Part shown: piece after piece, positions 10,649-21,081 of the stretch | How positions within the stretch are numbered: the first letter of the stretch is position 1 | How the letters are laid out: the number at the start of each line of letters is the position of its first letter | Assembly: GCF_026151205.1 (NCBI RefSeq) | Contig: NC_087082.1 | Coordinates: 942,501 to 1,006,500 of the forward strand | DNA: 64,000 nt | Direction: 5' to 3' | DNA from: Bolinopsis microptera | Taxonomy: Eukaryota; Ctenophora; Tentaculata; Lobata; Bolinopsidae | Notes under the pieces: model-generated | Database searches by the model: none | What the model was told of the DNA's origin: nothing | The model's input: the letters and a program-made list of their open reading frames with translations, nothing else | Position numbers and translations under genes: made by a program

Positions 10649-11714
10649 TACACACTCTACAACATATCCTCCCCTCTCATATCTCCTACAATCACCCTAA
10701 GTGACCCTGTATCATGTCGTACAGTTGTCATGGACAATTAACTTATACTTTACTTATACTTTACAGTATTTTGATTTTTAAGTGCATGTAATATGGTGTT
10801 TCACGAAGTAATGGTACAGTTTTGTTACATTTCCGTATACCAGTTTCTGGAGCAATATAAATTGATTTTTTCTGAATCAACTCGGTGATGACAATGTCAT
10901 AATGAAAGTAAGTAGATCACATTATGAAATTCCAGGTTTTATTCCCTGTATTCGAGAGTTAAAAATTTGCTTCAATCATGTATCAAAATGTTGTCATAGT
11001 TCTCGAAATTCTGTTAACTCATGTCACTCTATCCAGAGTTGTGGTCAAAACCTATAACGGTTGCAGAACCATGAGAACCTTGGCGTGAATAGTGCTGAAA
11101 GTGTAAAACAAACAAAAAAATCTATTTGCATTTGGAATTTAACGAATTTCACGTTCAATTTCCAAATTCTTACACAGATATTATTATATCAGGTGCGGCT
11201 TTTATTTTACACGCTTTGGTAGTTTCATATTTAAAAAATAGACATACCCTTTTAGAGAACAGCCAGTCGGTCTCATAAAGCAAACGTCTCGTCAACCCCC
11301 ACTTTGGAGCTGTAGTTCAGGCAACCTGTAAATTTATTATTTATGTGATCGCGATTGGCAAGAGGTCCAGGAACAGGTGTTCGCGAAAACCTGTCGGGCT
11401 AGTAGTTGGATACTGCAAAATTTTGGAAAGAATATTATAAATTCTAAAAAATATGTGTTCGGAACTCGCGTGCCCCAGTAAGCAAATTTAAGCAAAAAAT
11501 TATACTTCGCGCGTTACAAATTCTAACATCGATTTTCGTCAAAACTTTATCCAGATCCTAATGAATGATTTATTTATAACTTTCCAGATAGTTATATAGC
11601 CATAATACGGATAATCTGTGCAAGTTTGGGCGAATTTCTATGTACCAAATTGGAGATATCTGTTCAAAGAAAATATCTCCTAATCGGTACAATATGTGGT
11701 ACCAAGGCATATAA
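10649..11714. other. Spacer, no gene seen
   Basis: No open frame of note and no recognised repeat. Sequence near 11660-11700 (AAATATCTCC, ATCGGTACAATAT) recurs at 13500-13530 on the far side of the 46-bp array. Confidence 0.5.
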
Positions 11715-11757
11715 CAGAAAATTTACAAGAAGACCCTAGAAACTGACTAGAGAGCGT

Positions 11758-11802
11758 CTGAGACTCCCTATTCTGGAACTGTCCCAGAATAGGGAGTCTC
11801 AG
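11758..11802. repeat. Hairpin with 19-bp arms
   Basis: CTGAGACTCCCTATTCTGG at 11758-11776 pairs perfectly with 11784-11802 across a 7-base loop (AACTGTC). It begins two bases inside the left 41-bp inverted repeat. Its intrinsic-terminator-like form has no such meaning in a eukaryote. Confidence 0.9.
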
Positions 11803-11864
11803 CTCCTGGACCACAGTGGAACCAGTGTCAAATTTACTATGAGTCGTCAAGGAGTTGATATATT

Positions 11865-13466
11865 CACTTGTGAGTTGTGTGGAGTACTCTGTTCCAGTAA
11901 CTTGGCACCTCACTTGTGAGTTGTGAGGAGTACTCTGTTCCAGTAACTTGGCACCTCACTTGTGAGTTGTGAGGAGTACTCTGTTCCAGTAACTTGGCAC
12001 CTCACTTGTGAGTTGTGAGGAGTACTCTGTTCCAGTAACTTGGCACCTCACTTGTGAGTTGTGAGGAGTACTCTGTTCCAGTAACTTGGCACCTCACTTG
12101 TGAGTTGTGAGGAGTAATCTGTTCCAGTAACTTGGCACCTCACTTGTGAGTTGTGAGGAGTACTCTGTTCCAGTAACTTGGCACCTCACTTGTGAGTTGT
12201 GAGGAGTGCTCTGTTCCAGTAACTTGGCACCTCACTTGTGAGTTGTGAGGAGTGCTCTGTTCCAGTAACTTGGCACCTCACTTGTGAGTTGTGAGGGGTA
12301 CTCTGTTCCAGTAACTTGGCACCTCACTTGTGAGTTGTGAGGAGTACTCTGTTCCAGTAACTTGGCACCTCACTTGTGAGTTGTGAGGAGTACTCTGTTC
12401 CAGTAACTTGGCACCTCACTTGTGAGTTGTGAGGAGTAATCTGTTCCAGTAACTTGGCACCTCACTTGTGAGTTGTGAGGAGTGCTCTGTTCCAGTAACT
12501 TGGCACCTCACTTGTGAGTTGTGAGGAGTACTCTGTTCCAGTAACTTGGCACCTCACTTGTGAGTTGTGAGGAGTACTCTGTTCCAGTAACTTGGCACCT
12601 CACTTGTGAGTTGTGAGGAGTACTCTGTTCCAGTAACTTGGCACCTCACTTGTGAGTTGTGAGGAGTACTCTGTTCCAGTAACTTGGCACCTCACTTGTG
12701 AGTTGTGAGGAGTAATCTGTTCCAGTAACTTGGCACCTCACTTGTGAGTTGTGAGGAGTGCTCTGTTCCAGTAACTTGGCACCTCACTTGTGAGTTGTGA
12801 GGAGTGCTCTGTTCCAGTAACTTGGCACCTCACTTGTGAGTTGTGAGGAGTGCTCTGTTCCAGTAACTTGGCACCTCACTTGTGAGTTGTGAGGAGTGCT
12901 CTGTTCCAGTAACTTGGCACCTCACTTGTGAGTTGTGAGGAGTGCTCTGTTCCAGTAACTTGGCACCTCACTTGTGAGTTGTGAGGAGTGCTCTGTTCCA
13001 GTAACTTGGCACCTCACTTGTGAGTTGTGAGGAGTACTCTGTTCCAGTAACTTGGCACCTCACTTGTGAGTTGTGAGGAGTACTCTGTTCCAGTAACTTG
13101 GCACCTCACTTGTGAGTTGTGAGGAGTGCTCTGTTCCAGTAACTTGGCACCTCACTTGTGAGTTGTGAGGAGTGCTCTGTTCCAGTAACTTGGCACCTCA
13201 CTTGTGAGTTGTGAGGAGTACTCTGTTCCAGTAACTTGGCACCTCACTTGTGAGTTGTGAGGAGTGCTCTGTTCCAGTAACTTGGCACCTCACTTGTGAG
13301 TTGTGAGGAGTGCTCTGTTCCAGTAACTTGGCACCTCACTTGTGAGTTGTGAGGAGTGCTCTGTTCCAGTAACTTGGCACCTCACTTGTGAGTTGTGAGG
13401 AGTACTCTGTTCTAGTAACTTGGCACCTCACTTGTGAGTTGTGAGGAGTGCTCTGTTCCTTGGCAC
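11865..13466. repeat. 46-bp minisatellite, ~35 copies
   Basis: The unit contains TTGGCACCTCACTTGTGAG, TTGTGAGGAG and CTCTGTTCCAGTAAC. Nearly all variation is at one spot after GAG, where units read GTACT, GTGCT or GTAAT. GTGCT forms dominate from about 12750 on. ACTTGTGAGT and TTGTGAGG give internal symmetry. No coding frame runs through it. Confidence 0.95.
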
Positions 13467-14008
13467 CGATCAGTATAACAGGACACTTCAAACACAAGCA
13501 AATATCTCCAAATCGGTACAATATTTGGTATGTTCACAGTTGAACATACCTGGAACCACTTCAACAAACTCTCAACAGGGCAATTTGTTTAGTTAATATG
13601 TACTAATATTCAGTGTATTACTACATTTCCACCAGAGGGCTCGCTATACAAATTCAGCTACTCAAGCTCAGTTTCCATCTGAACTTGGCGTGATTATTAA
13701 GCAATTGTCACCCTCTTATTTCACAGAGTGGACTGTAAAGTTAAATCTTTAAATAGAAGTTACTGGGTTATGATCTGGCACTCAGGAATGCTCTCAGCTC
13801 TGGAAAACTGCCCAGGTATCCGAACCTAAAATCTAACAAGTCATAACTTTCTAGCCAGTGCAAAGCTCTCTAGTCAGTTTCTAGGGTCTTCTTGTAAATT
13901 TTCTGAAACCTCATTCAATTCGATGCACAGCACGATGATTATTATTAATGAGAATGGATTTAAAGTTTAAACACTTTTTTTGCTCTCACAAGCTAAAGAA
14001 TAACGTTG

Positions 14009-14105
14009 CAAGAATCCACATTCCGCATCATAATAAAGTGGGAATGTTTACTAAACTAGGAATTACAAAAGGTTTTTCACATCTTAAAAATAATAAAACA
14101 TATTA
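14009..14105 (+). repeat. Left copy of an inverted repeat pair (partner 16226-16352)
   Basis: AAACTAGGAATTACAAAAGG, CACATCTTAAAA and the flanking sequence match the reverse complement of 16226-16352. Both copies read RIHIPHHNK then FTKLGITKG, so the family may have a coding origin. I do not recognise the protein. Confidence 0.6.
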
Positions 14106-14308
14106 CAGCAAAACCCCGATTTACCGTGCCCCTATATACTGCAAACCCCGATTTATCGCGGCCATTTCCTATGCCCAAATGGGGTTTACCATACATAATG
14201 TACACAAACAAAACCCAGATTTACCACAAACCCCGATTTACCGCAAACCCCGATTTACCGCGGCTATTTCCTTTCTCCCATACTCCGCGGTAAATCGGGG
14301 TTTTACTG
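14106..14308. mobile_element. 203-bp MITE with CAG ends and TA duplication
   Basis: Flanked by TA at 14104-14105 and 14309-14310. The ends are CAGCAAAACCCCGATTTACC and its near-exact inverse ending GGGGTTTTACTG. The motif ACCCCGATTTACCGC recurs several times inside. TA target and CAG termini fit the Tc1/mariner/pogo superfamily. There is no coding capacity. Confidence 0.8.
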
Positions 14309-14310
14309 TA

Positions 14311-15074
14311 TACGCAAGGTAGTAGCGTGCACACTGCACTTTATTCACTGGATCCACTAAATAAATAATAGTCCGTAATGTGTAAGGGAGATTCAAAAAT
14401 GAAATACACCTGAAACGTGATGACAAGGAACATCGAGCAATATGTACACTGCAGGTTATTATTTTTGGACTACCTACGTGATCAAATTACAGCGCCGGGA
14501 AAATCTTATCTCTGCTAATCGTATTGACTAGTTTCAATATTAATTATCCCTGTAACATAGGTATTGTATTACACATTTACACTGAGAGGTGTTGAATGAT
14601 TGGAGGTCACATGACCACATTAGTAGAGTTAATATTGTGAGTGATTTATGTGAAGAAAGAATGGTAATTAGACAAGAAACCGCGACCAAGGAACTTAAGT
14701 TGTCTGAACTTGGCGTGAGTCTTGAACAGTCGTCAGCATTATATATGTTTGAATATTATATAATATTTAATAAGAATGATGTAATACCAACGAAGAAACT
14801 GTTAACCTTGTATCAGATGTACCAACAATTTATGCATATAATGTAATAAAGAAATAATAATAGGTAATACCTATCGAATATTATGGGTTTATATAGAAAC
14901 CCGGAATACCAGAAAGTTCTCCAAAACACACAGATATTATGTTAATGGAATGTAAAAACGATATGGTCACCGTTACTTTCGCTTTTGCTCTCTGTCGTTT
15001 TGTCATATTAAATTACTGCACATCCATTATGACCATACAGTAATTTTTGTTTGTTCAGTTTTTGCTGCATTGCT
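14311..15074. other. 5' flank of the LRAT-like gene
   Basis: A+T-rich. An open frame at 14589-14846 begins with TTG, not ATG, and has no recognisable motif, so I do not call it. Confidence 0.45.
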
Positions 15075-15957
15075 ATGTCGTCTGGTTCGAACAGCCGTGG
15101 TTCTGGAGGTTCTCAAAGCTCGAAAAACTTTGCCGCTTCGTCCTTACCAGCAAGTAGGAGAGATGATATTTCGGAGCTTTATGGAGATGATCATGCTGAT
15201 GCATTAAAGATTGGCAAAACGTTGCTTAACTCAAAAGGAATTATGTCTCGATTCGTGTTCACCCACAAAGCAATCTGGTGTGCCGAACTGATCCAATCCA
15301 ATTTTTTAACTGATATCGGATGTTTTGGTGGTAAACTTTTTACATTAAATAAGACTCCTTACCTACAGCACTGGGCGTTCGTGGCAAGGGGTACCATACC
15401 CGGGTTGGAAGACATACCTGCTTACTTTGTAGCTCAATTTGGAGAAGGTGATTACATTCCAACAGCTGAAGAGAAGGAGAAAAACCCAGACAGTAACGAG
15501 TTTCACGCCTTATTAGTGGAGAACGACAAGAGATATGCTGCATTACAGATCTGCTCAACGCAAGAGAGATCACATGTATGGGTGAAGCTGAAGCGAAGCA
15601 CTCTAGAATCGATAATCACTGGCTATATAGTCCCTTATGAAAATTCAGGAGATATTCTTCAACATCCTGGCGGAGTTCTTGTGAGCAAAGGTTCCACTAC
15701 TACAGAGCAAAGGATTTGATCCAAAACAGTGGGCCACCATGGATAAACCTCTTAAACTTGGCGAACTCAATGAGCTAATGTTTAAAACAGAGTCTGCCGG
15801 CAAAGAATATGTTGCTGCTTCTCTTAAAGATACTGCTGTTGATCTTGTTGTTAATCCTGTTGATCTTGTTGTTAATCCTATTGTCAAACTTGCTGTCCAA
15901 ACAATTACAAACAACTGTCAAACCTTTGCAACTTCTCTTTATGATTTGGCTAAGTAA
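15075..15957 (+). CDS. Possible LRAT/NlpC-P60-like (permuted papain-fold) protein
   Basis: Two frames fit one protein if a 49-bp intron is removed: 15075-15680 and 15730-15957. The donor is CTT|GTGAGC and the acceptor AACAG|TGG, phase 0 on both sides, giving 277 aa. The first ATG follows an in-frame TTG-led stretch. Residues 1-30 are Ser/Gly-rich. PYLQHWAFVARG supplies a His in the position used by LRAT/H-REV107 and related NlpC/P60 folds, and NNCQTFATSLYDLAK near the C-terminus resembles their catalytic NCxxF motif. If so, it would be an acyltransferase or peptidase-like enzyme. The weak point is the intron, which is very short and lacks a pyrimidine tract; the alternative is a frameshifted gene. 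It lies between inverted repeat copies (14009, 16226). Confidence 0.5.
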
Positions 15958-16225
15958 TCTTTTTGAACGATTTTGACATGAATATTGGCTGCTCGTTTGA
16001 TAGTGTCTTATTTTTTATGGTTTATTGCTCTAAATAATATCGTAATATATGTGCCACAAATTGGAGATAAGATTTACCCGGCACTGTAATTTTATCAGGT
16101 AGGTACGATATTCATGAACCAAAATTAATAACCTGCATTGTATTGCATAAAATGTACTTTTCAAGTGTATTTCATCCATTTTACCTCACATATCATGGAC
16201 GATTATTTATTAAGTCGATCCAGTG

Positions 16226-16352
16226 AAGATTCTGCATTGCTTTGCAAATAATATTTTTTATTATTTTAAGATGTGACAAACCTTTTGTAATTCCTAGTTT
16301 AGTAAACTTTATTGCTTTGTTATGATGTGGAATGTGAATTCTTGCGATGATA
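16226..16352 (-). repeat. Right copy of the inverted repeat pair (partner 14009-14105)
   Basis: Reverse complement of the left copy for about 95 bp, with scattered substitutions. On the minus strand it reads ARIHIPHHNK and FTKLGITKGLSHLK. Together the copies bracket the MITE and the LRAT-like gene. Confidence 0.6.
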
Positions 16353-17100
16353 AGCTTGATTGCAGGAGTTAGCAACTATTGAGTATTGATAATTGCGACG
16401 GTTTAGGGAAAGTTGAATGCTTCAGGGTGTCCAGATATGACACAAAGCTTACATGAGTATCTAACTAAAGAACCAAAATAGATGCTTCATTAAAACAGAT
16501 ATTTGCTTGTAGCAGTGTAGCACAATAACGAGAGGGAATACTAAACCAGGGGTACAACTATTTGAAATATTCTAACCTGCGCTGTATCCTCTTATCTCTT
16601 GTTTTAGTGTCCAGTATTTGGAAACTTATTACAATTCCTCTTTCGTGGGAGAGATTCTTGGGTGTCTGCTTTTAAGATCTTGGCTGTGTCTACAATATAA
16701 TATATTCTACCCTCAGCTCCAGTGTTTCCCAGTTTCCTGTAATGTGCTCGAAATTAGAATTAGAATTGAAACATGCAACCAAACAGAGGACAGAGTTTGC
16801 AGAATTTTTAAAAACTTCAATATTGCAGTCATTTTATGGGCAGTATCATGAATTTTTGGATCAAACTTTAGAAATACAAAACTTAGTACTATAATTATAA
16901 TAATAAATCAAGTTGTGCCAACCTGGACTAGATTAAACTGCTTCATATTTTCAAATGTGAGAAAACTCCCTGGACTCTTTCTGTAGTCGTTCAGTGTCAG
17001 GTGCATGTCAACAGCTGCTGTTGTACCTTGCATATAATTTTTTGGATTTCCGTTTTTCAGTCCTGTTTATAACTTGTCGAATAGTTAACATATTTAAAAC
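16353..17100. other. Spacer, no gene seen
   Basis: No supported gene or classified repeat. A plus-strand open frame at 16618-16851 lacks motifs. Confidence 0.45.
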
Positions 17101-17145
17101 TAGGTGGATACGTTTCAATACGCCACAATGCCATAAGAGAAACTG

Positions 17146-17403
17146 TTGCTTTCTTCCTCCAAGAAGCTAAGTAAAGACATAAGGATAGAACAAGCACTCC
17201 TGACAGTCTTACCAAGGTCATTCTCAAGGAAGACCAACACCCAGGATGAAGCCCGTCTTTATGTAGCAGCTGTCAGACTGTATGCACCCTTTGAAAGAAC
17301 ATTCTTTGACATCAGGGTCACACATCCTAACTATGACACAAATACATTGAAGCCACTAGATAAGATCTATAGAGAGCATGAGAAAGAAAAGAAAGATTTG
17401 TAA
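17146..17403 (+). pseudogene. Retroelement-type C-terminal domain, first half (copy A)
   Basis: Reads FERTFFDIRVTHPNYDTN and LDKIYREHEKEKKDL, a signature seen in many animal reverse-transcriptase-linked proteins (the FFDVRV ... HEREKK block). The expected continuation (EVEKGSFTPLVFST) is found 1.85 kb away at 19255-19421 in the same orientation, so this copy was split by later insertions. Not functional. Confidence 0.65.
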
Positions 17404-17414
17404 GAGAGAGTATT

Positions 17415-18612
17415 GGGGGGAGGTGCTGTCCATATTAAAGTATATTAAAATGTAGGTTTTTTCCCGTTTTAGGGACAGGGATATACTTCAATATACTTCA
17501 ATATACTTAAATATATCCCTATCTTTTTGTAGGACTAAAAAAATAGCTGCCCACAATAAAATAACTGCTAAAAATGCAATTCTTAATCGATTCCGAAAAT
17601 TTTGTACCAAAATATTAAAAGCAAGTAGACCAAAGTGGCTCTTGCTTGTGAACAGTGCATCCAGTGGCGTAACGTTGCCTGTTGGCGCCCCCCTGCCGAA
17701 AAGGCGCCCCCCTGTTGGCACCCCTCTCCTTTTGGTGCCCCTCCCTAAAATTGAACAAATTAGGCGATTTAAGAGGATTCGCCGGTAAAATCTCTAAAAA
17801 AGTGTGTATCTAGAGCAAAACACGCAGTTTTGCTAGTACTTTAGTTAAGTTTTCGAAATTGTCCCACATTCAAACGACGATTTGGCGCCCCCCTAAGACG
17901 GCGCCCCCCTGCACAGCGGGGTCAGCAGGGCCCTTCGTTACGCCACTGAGTGCATCAACTACCCGCCGAAGCGGTGGGTTGGGAGTCCCCCTGGGATCAT
18001 TTTGTCCGTAAAATTGTATACAATATAAAATAGAACAGTAAAATATCTAAAACATTTACATAAACAAATCTAGGAACAAAATCTCGTAATATAATAGATT
18101 TGAAGGAAACGTCTTGCAGTTCAAGATGTTGAGCCGTTGATCTTCCTCTGATTCCCCTCAATGCAATGAGTGTACTTCTTAACAGATCAAATCTGAACCG
18201 TGTTCTGATATGATTTTTAACTTGGCTCTTGGCTTATTTTTTTGTGGTCAGCTATCATCTCGCACAGAGGTGCGAGAAAGAACTTTGTCAATATAGATAG
18301 TCTAGAACCAAGATATTTTATGTGCAATTTAATTCATGGAGGTCTTTTTACTTAGTATCCACTATTCAACAAATATTGAGCTATATATCTTTCACATAAA
18401 GTTAGTCTCATTCAAAAATATTAAAATTTGATCGAATTTTGGGCAAAAGCTTTCAAATTTGGTGCGGATGGCCAAATATATGGGCATATGGTTTGAAGCT
18501 CATAACTCATCTATTTTTGACCAAACTGGATGTGAATTTAGGTTTTCCCCAATTTAGGGCCGGGGATATACTTAAATATACTTTAATATATTTTAATATG
18601 GTCAGCCCCCCT
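17415..18612. mobile_element. Insertion with inverted CCATATTAAA-type ends
   Basis: Left end near 17415-17450 (GGGGGG ... CCATATTAAAGTATATTAAA) is mirrored at 18590-18612 (TTTAATATATTTTAATATGG ... CCCCCC). ATATACTTCAATATACTT repeats lie just inside both ends. It sits within the split retroelement copy A and carries the hAT-like element 17662-17948. The boundaries are approximate. Confidence 0.4.
17662..17948. mobile_element. 287-bp hAT-like MITE
   Basis: Ends CAGTGGCGTAACG and CGTTACGCCACTG are exact inverted repeats. An 8-bp duplication AGTGCATC lies at 17654-17661 and 17949-17956. The interior repeats GGCGCCCCCCT. The flanks join to match the uninterrupted repeat at 19120-19210 (CAAGTAGACCAAAGTGGCTC to CTACCCGCCGAAGCGGTGGG), an empty-site control. 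Another CAGTGGCGTAAC end is at 30299 without a partner. Confidence 0.9.
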
Positions 18613-18639
18613 TCCATTTTCGTTTTTTAAAAGAAAAAG

Positions 18640-19077
18640 GGGGTCAAACAAACAACAGTTCTCAGACGCAATAGCGCTCAGATATAACCTGAACCTAAAG
18701 GATTGCCCTAAAACATGTACGTGTGGCCAGAAATATTCAGCAAACCATGCGCTCATCTGCAAACCTGGTGGATATGTGTCACTGTGGCACAACTCGTTGA
18801 GAGACACCTTTGCAGAACTAATGAGAACTGTGAAATGCAAGGATGTGCAGACTGACTACTGAGCCAGTTCTTCTTCCAGTTGATGGTCTAGAGTTGCCAA
18901 AGGGAACAGTCCTAGGAGACCAAACTAGGCTGGACATTTCTGCAAGATCGATTGGAATGCTTCAGAGAGGGCATATTTTTATGTAAGGGTGTTCCATGCC
19001 CCAGCCCCCTCCAATGCAAGCAAATCGATCCCGGCAATGTATCAGTTTATTGAAGAAAAAAAAAGAAAAAAAAAAAA
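18640..19077 (+). pseudogene. Retroelement-type C-terminal domain, copy B, frameshifted
   Basis: Reads CPKTCTCGQKYSANHALICK, GGYVSLWHNSLRDTF, then LDISARSIG, then in a shifted frame YFYVRVFHAPAPSNASKS and EEKKRK. These are successive blocks of the same domain as copy A. A stop (QTDY*) and at least two frameshifts break it. It is followed by an A-run and a G-run. Confidence 0.65.
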
Positions 19078-19221
19078 AAAGGGGGGGACTCCCAACCCAT
19101 GTAGCTGAAACACCTCACAGCAAGTAGACCAAAGTGGCTCTTGCTTGTGAAAGGTGCGTCAACTACCCGCCGAAGCGGTGGGTTGGGAGTCCCCCCTGGG
19201 ATCATTTCGTCCGTAAAATTC

Positions 19222-19259
19222 ATTGTAACACCGTTTTCATTCAAAAACGGTGTTACAAT
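19222..19259. repeat. Hairpin, 16-bp arms
   Basis: ATTGTAACACCGTTTT pairs exactly with 19244-19259 across CATTCA. It lies at the junction where retroelement copy A resumes, so it may be the end of the inserted DNA. Confidence 0.85.
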
Positions 19260-19421
19260 GCAAGGGTTCTTGAAGTGGAGAAAGGAAGCTTCATACCGTT
19301 AGTTTTCTCAACGTCTGGTGGAATGGGTGGTGAAGCTGAAAGACTGGTGAAGAAGCTGGCTAGTAAGATGGAGTATCACACAGGGCAAAGGTACTCAGAT
19401 GCTGTGGAAAACATATATTGA
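19255..19421 (+). pseudogene. Retroelement-type C-terminal domain, second half (copy A)
   Basis: Reads ARVLEVEKGSFIPLVFSTSG, GMGGEAERLVKKLASKMEYH and YSDAVENIY then stop: the continuation of 17146-17403. The family normally extends further (a segment ending near CIRGSR), so the C-terminus is also lost. Confidence 0.65.
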
Positions 19422-19940
19422 TTGATTGAAATAAATTTTCGTGCACAATATAGGGTCATTGTGACATTATGTGTATACTGTTTTAAAATTTTTATATGAT
19501 CACTTTATCAAAAAATGGGGTAAGTAAATGATCGATCAGTATCAGTAGTAAACAGCTAAATAACGGAAGAATCTAAAAATTTGTAGCCAAATTTATTGCG
19601 AACTAAATTTATTGGCCTTAAGGTATGCGAGAAGCTCGAAATGAACGCCGCGCATATATTATTAATAAGGAAATAGGCTAGGGTTGCATGATCAGGGTTT
19701 CCTTTACCTGGGAACCTTAGGCTATTATATTCATGTTCATAATCATAGAAGATTCGGTGGAATAAAAGGCTGAGCGCCGCCCAGTATGCAGTAAGGTTTC
19801 TTGAAAAATTCTTCACCGGAGCATATGCTGAAACCTTTTATTTATTTATATATATTTATATATTACATATTACACCTAATCCTATAGCGATAACTTCATT
19901 ATACAGTCATATCGTGTGATCGAGATTACTGGGCGGTGCT
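19422..19940. other. Spacer, no gene seen
   Basis: A+T-rich; the minus-strand open frame at 19556-19816 has no recognisable motif. Confidence 0.45.
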
Positions 19941-19942
19941 CA

Positions 19943-20530
19943 GCTTGTAGGTTTACAACCTGCCGGGACGCGCGCCGAGTTGGACTCGTCGACGGTCCTG
20001 GAACAAATATTTTACGAGTATCACCCGTTTATGCTCAGCCTGTCCACTGTCATTCCGACGAAAAAAAAAATTGTATTACGTCATACGTGGTGATCCCCAT
20101 TATCGTTTCACTTGTCATACGTTGTATTGTGTATGACCCGCCGCGCACTGTATCGACGTGATACAACGTTTCACTAAGTCTAGTGGCTAAAATGTATTCG
20201 GTATTATGGCTAATTGTATTACGTTTTGACCCCCACTGTCGCTTTACTATAGTGTAGTGTTTCGACGATACAGGGGGAGCCGCGTACTCGTGCGCGGCGG
20301 GTCATACAACGTATGACAAATGGCTAAGATGTATTTTGTCATACACTGTATGACCCGCCGCGCACAAGTGCGCGGCTCCCCCTGTATCGTAGAAACTCTA
20401 CTATACTTCACTATAGTGAAGCGACAGTGGGGGTCACCACGTGATACAAAATGTATTGTGGCTACTATACGTCGATACGTGCATGTACAGCCGCGCACAC
20501 GTGCGCGGCGGGTCTACATTCTACAACGCG
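19943..20530. repeat. CpG-rich foldback repeat cluster
   Basis: 20211-20318 and 20336-20450 form a long imperfect inverted repeat: GACCCCCACTGTCGCTT, GATACAGGGGGAGCCGCG and GCGCGGCGGGTCATAC recur in inverse order around a spacer near AATGGCTAAGATG. Partial copies flank it (20068-20165 and 20480-20520). Short palindromes such as CGCGCACACGTGCGCG sit inside. The sharp CpG enrichment contrasts with the AT-rich surroundings. A related block is at 47690-48000. Confidence 0.75.
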
Positions 20531-20859
20531 AACGTATGAAATTGGACATGCTAAATTGTAAATAAACTGTGTATACATTATACGGAAAAATATATGTTGG
20601 AGGACTTATATTCTTGCTTCGCATCGATCGTTGTTCTCCTTCACAAATAACAGAGCAACGATCTCGATGGGTTAATATCGCGTCAATCAAATATATATGA
20701 TACATATAAATAATATTATATGTTTACGAACATTATTGATTGTAGCATGGGGACCCCGGTATAGGAGATATATCCGAATAAATATAATACAACAAAAATG
20801 GTTAAATTTGGACAAATTTGGTCAAACTACGCGACTTTTACAATTACAGCTACTTTTGC

Positions 20860-21034
20860 TCCAAAAGCCGCGCACCATCAAATATGGCACCTAGGCGAAA
20901 CTCACTGCGATCTTTCCAAAAAGGTATAACAAATTTGGTATTGTGAAAATTCTCACAGTCTCTAGAAAACAGTGGTACAAAAATTTTTAAAATCCGAGCA
21001 AGTTTATTTTTATCGTGCACCCCCTAGTAATATT
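20860..21034 (+). repeat. Dispersed repeat, copy 1 (copy 2 at 47466-47645)
   Basis: Shares AAAAGCCGCGCA, TCAAATATGGCACCTAGGCG, AATTCTCACAGTCTCTA and ATCGTGCACCCCCTA with copy 2 in the same orientation. Both copies lie next to CpG-rich blocks, so the two parts probably belong to one larger element. Confidence 0.75.
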
Positions 21035-21081
21035 GTAGGTTTACAGTATCAGTATCACTATCACTCACAGAGCCCGGTTTC

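Larger units (their letters stand above)
11715..13905. mobile_element. 2.2-kb unit bounded by 41-bp perfect inverted repeats
   Basis: 11715-11755 and 13865-13905 are exact reverse complements over 41 bp (outer end CAGAAAATTTACAAGAAGAC). The interior is mostly the 46-bp minisatellite and has no transposase. I see no target duplication immediately outside, so this may be a non-autonomous transposon with an expanded internal array, or only its surviving inverted repeats. Confidence 0.55.

Noticed and set aside
10175-10741. 188-aa frame of LSPSHPLT repeats
   Set aside because: Pure translation of the CTCTCACC satellite; it begins with a non-ATG codon inside the zinc-finger coding sequence.
11758-11802. 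Bacterial-type rho-independent terminator
   Set aside because: Eukaryotic context and no U-run after the stem; better described as part of a transposon-like repeat.
11865-13466. CRISPR-like array or telomeric/centromeric satellite
   Set aside because: No spacers; the single 1.6-kb array within inverted repeats fits a minisatellite, and nothing shows a centromeric role.
14589-14846. 85-aa plus-strand frame
   Set aside because: Starts with TTG, no motif, no splice context.
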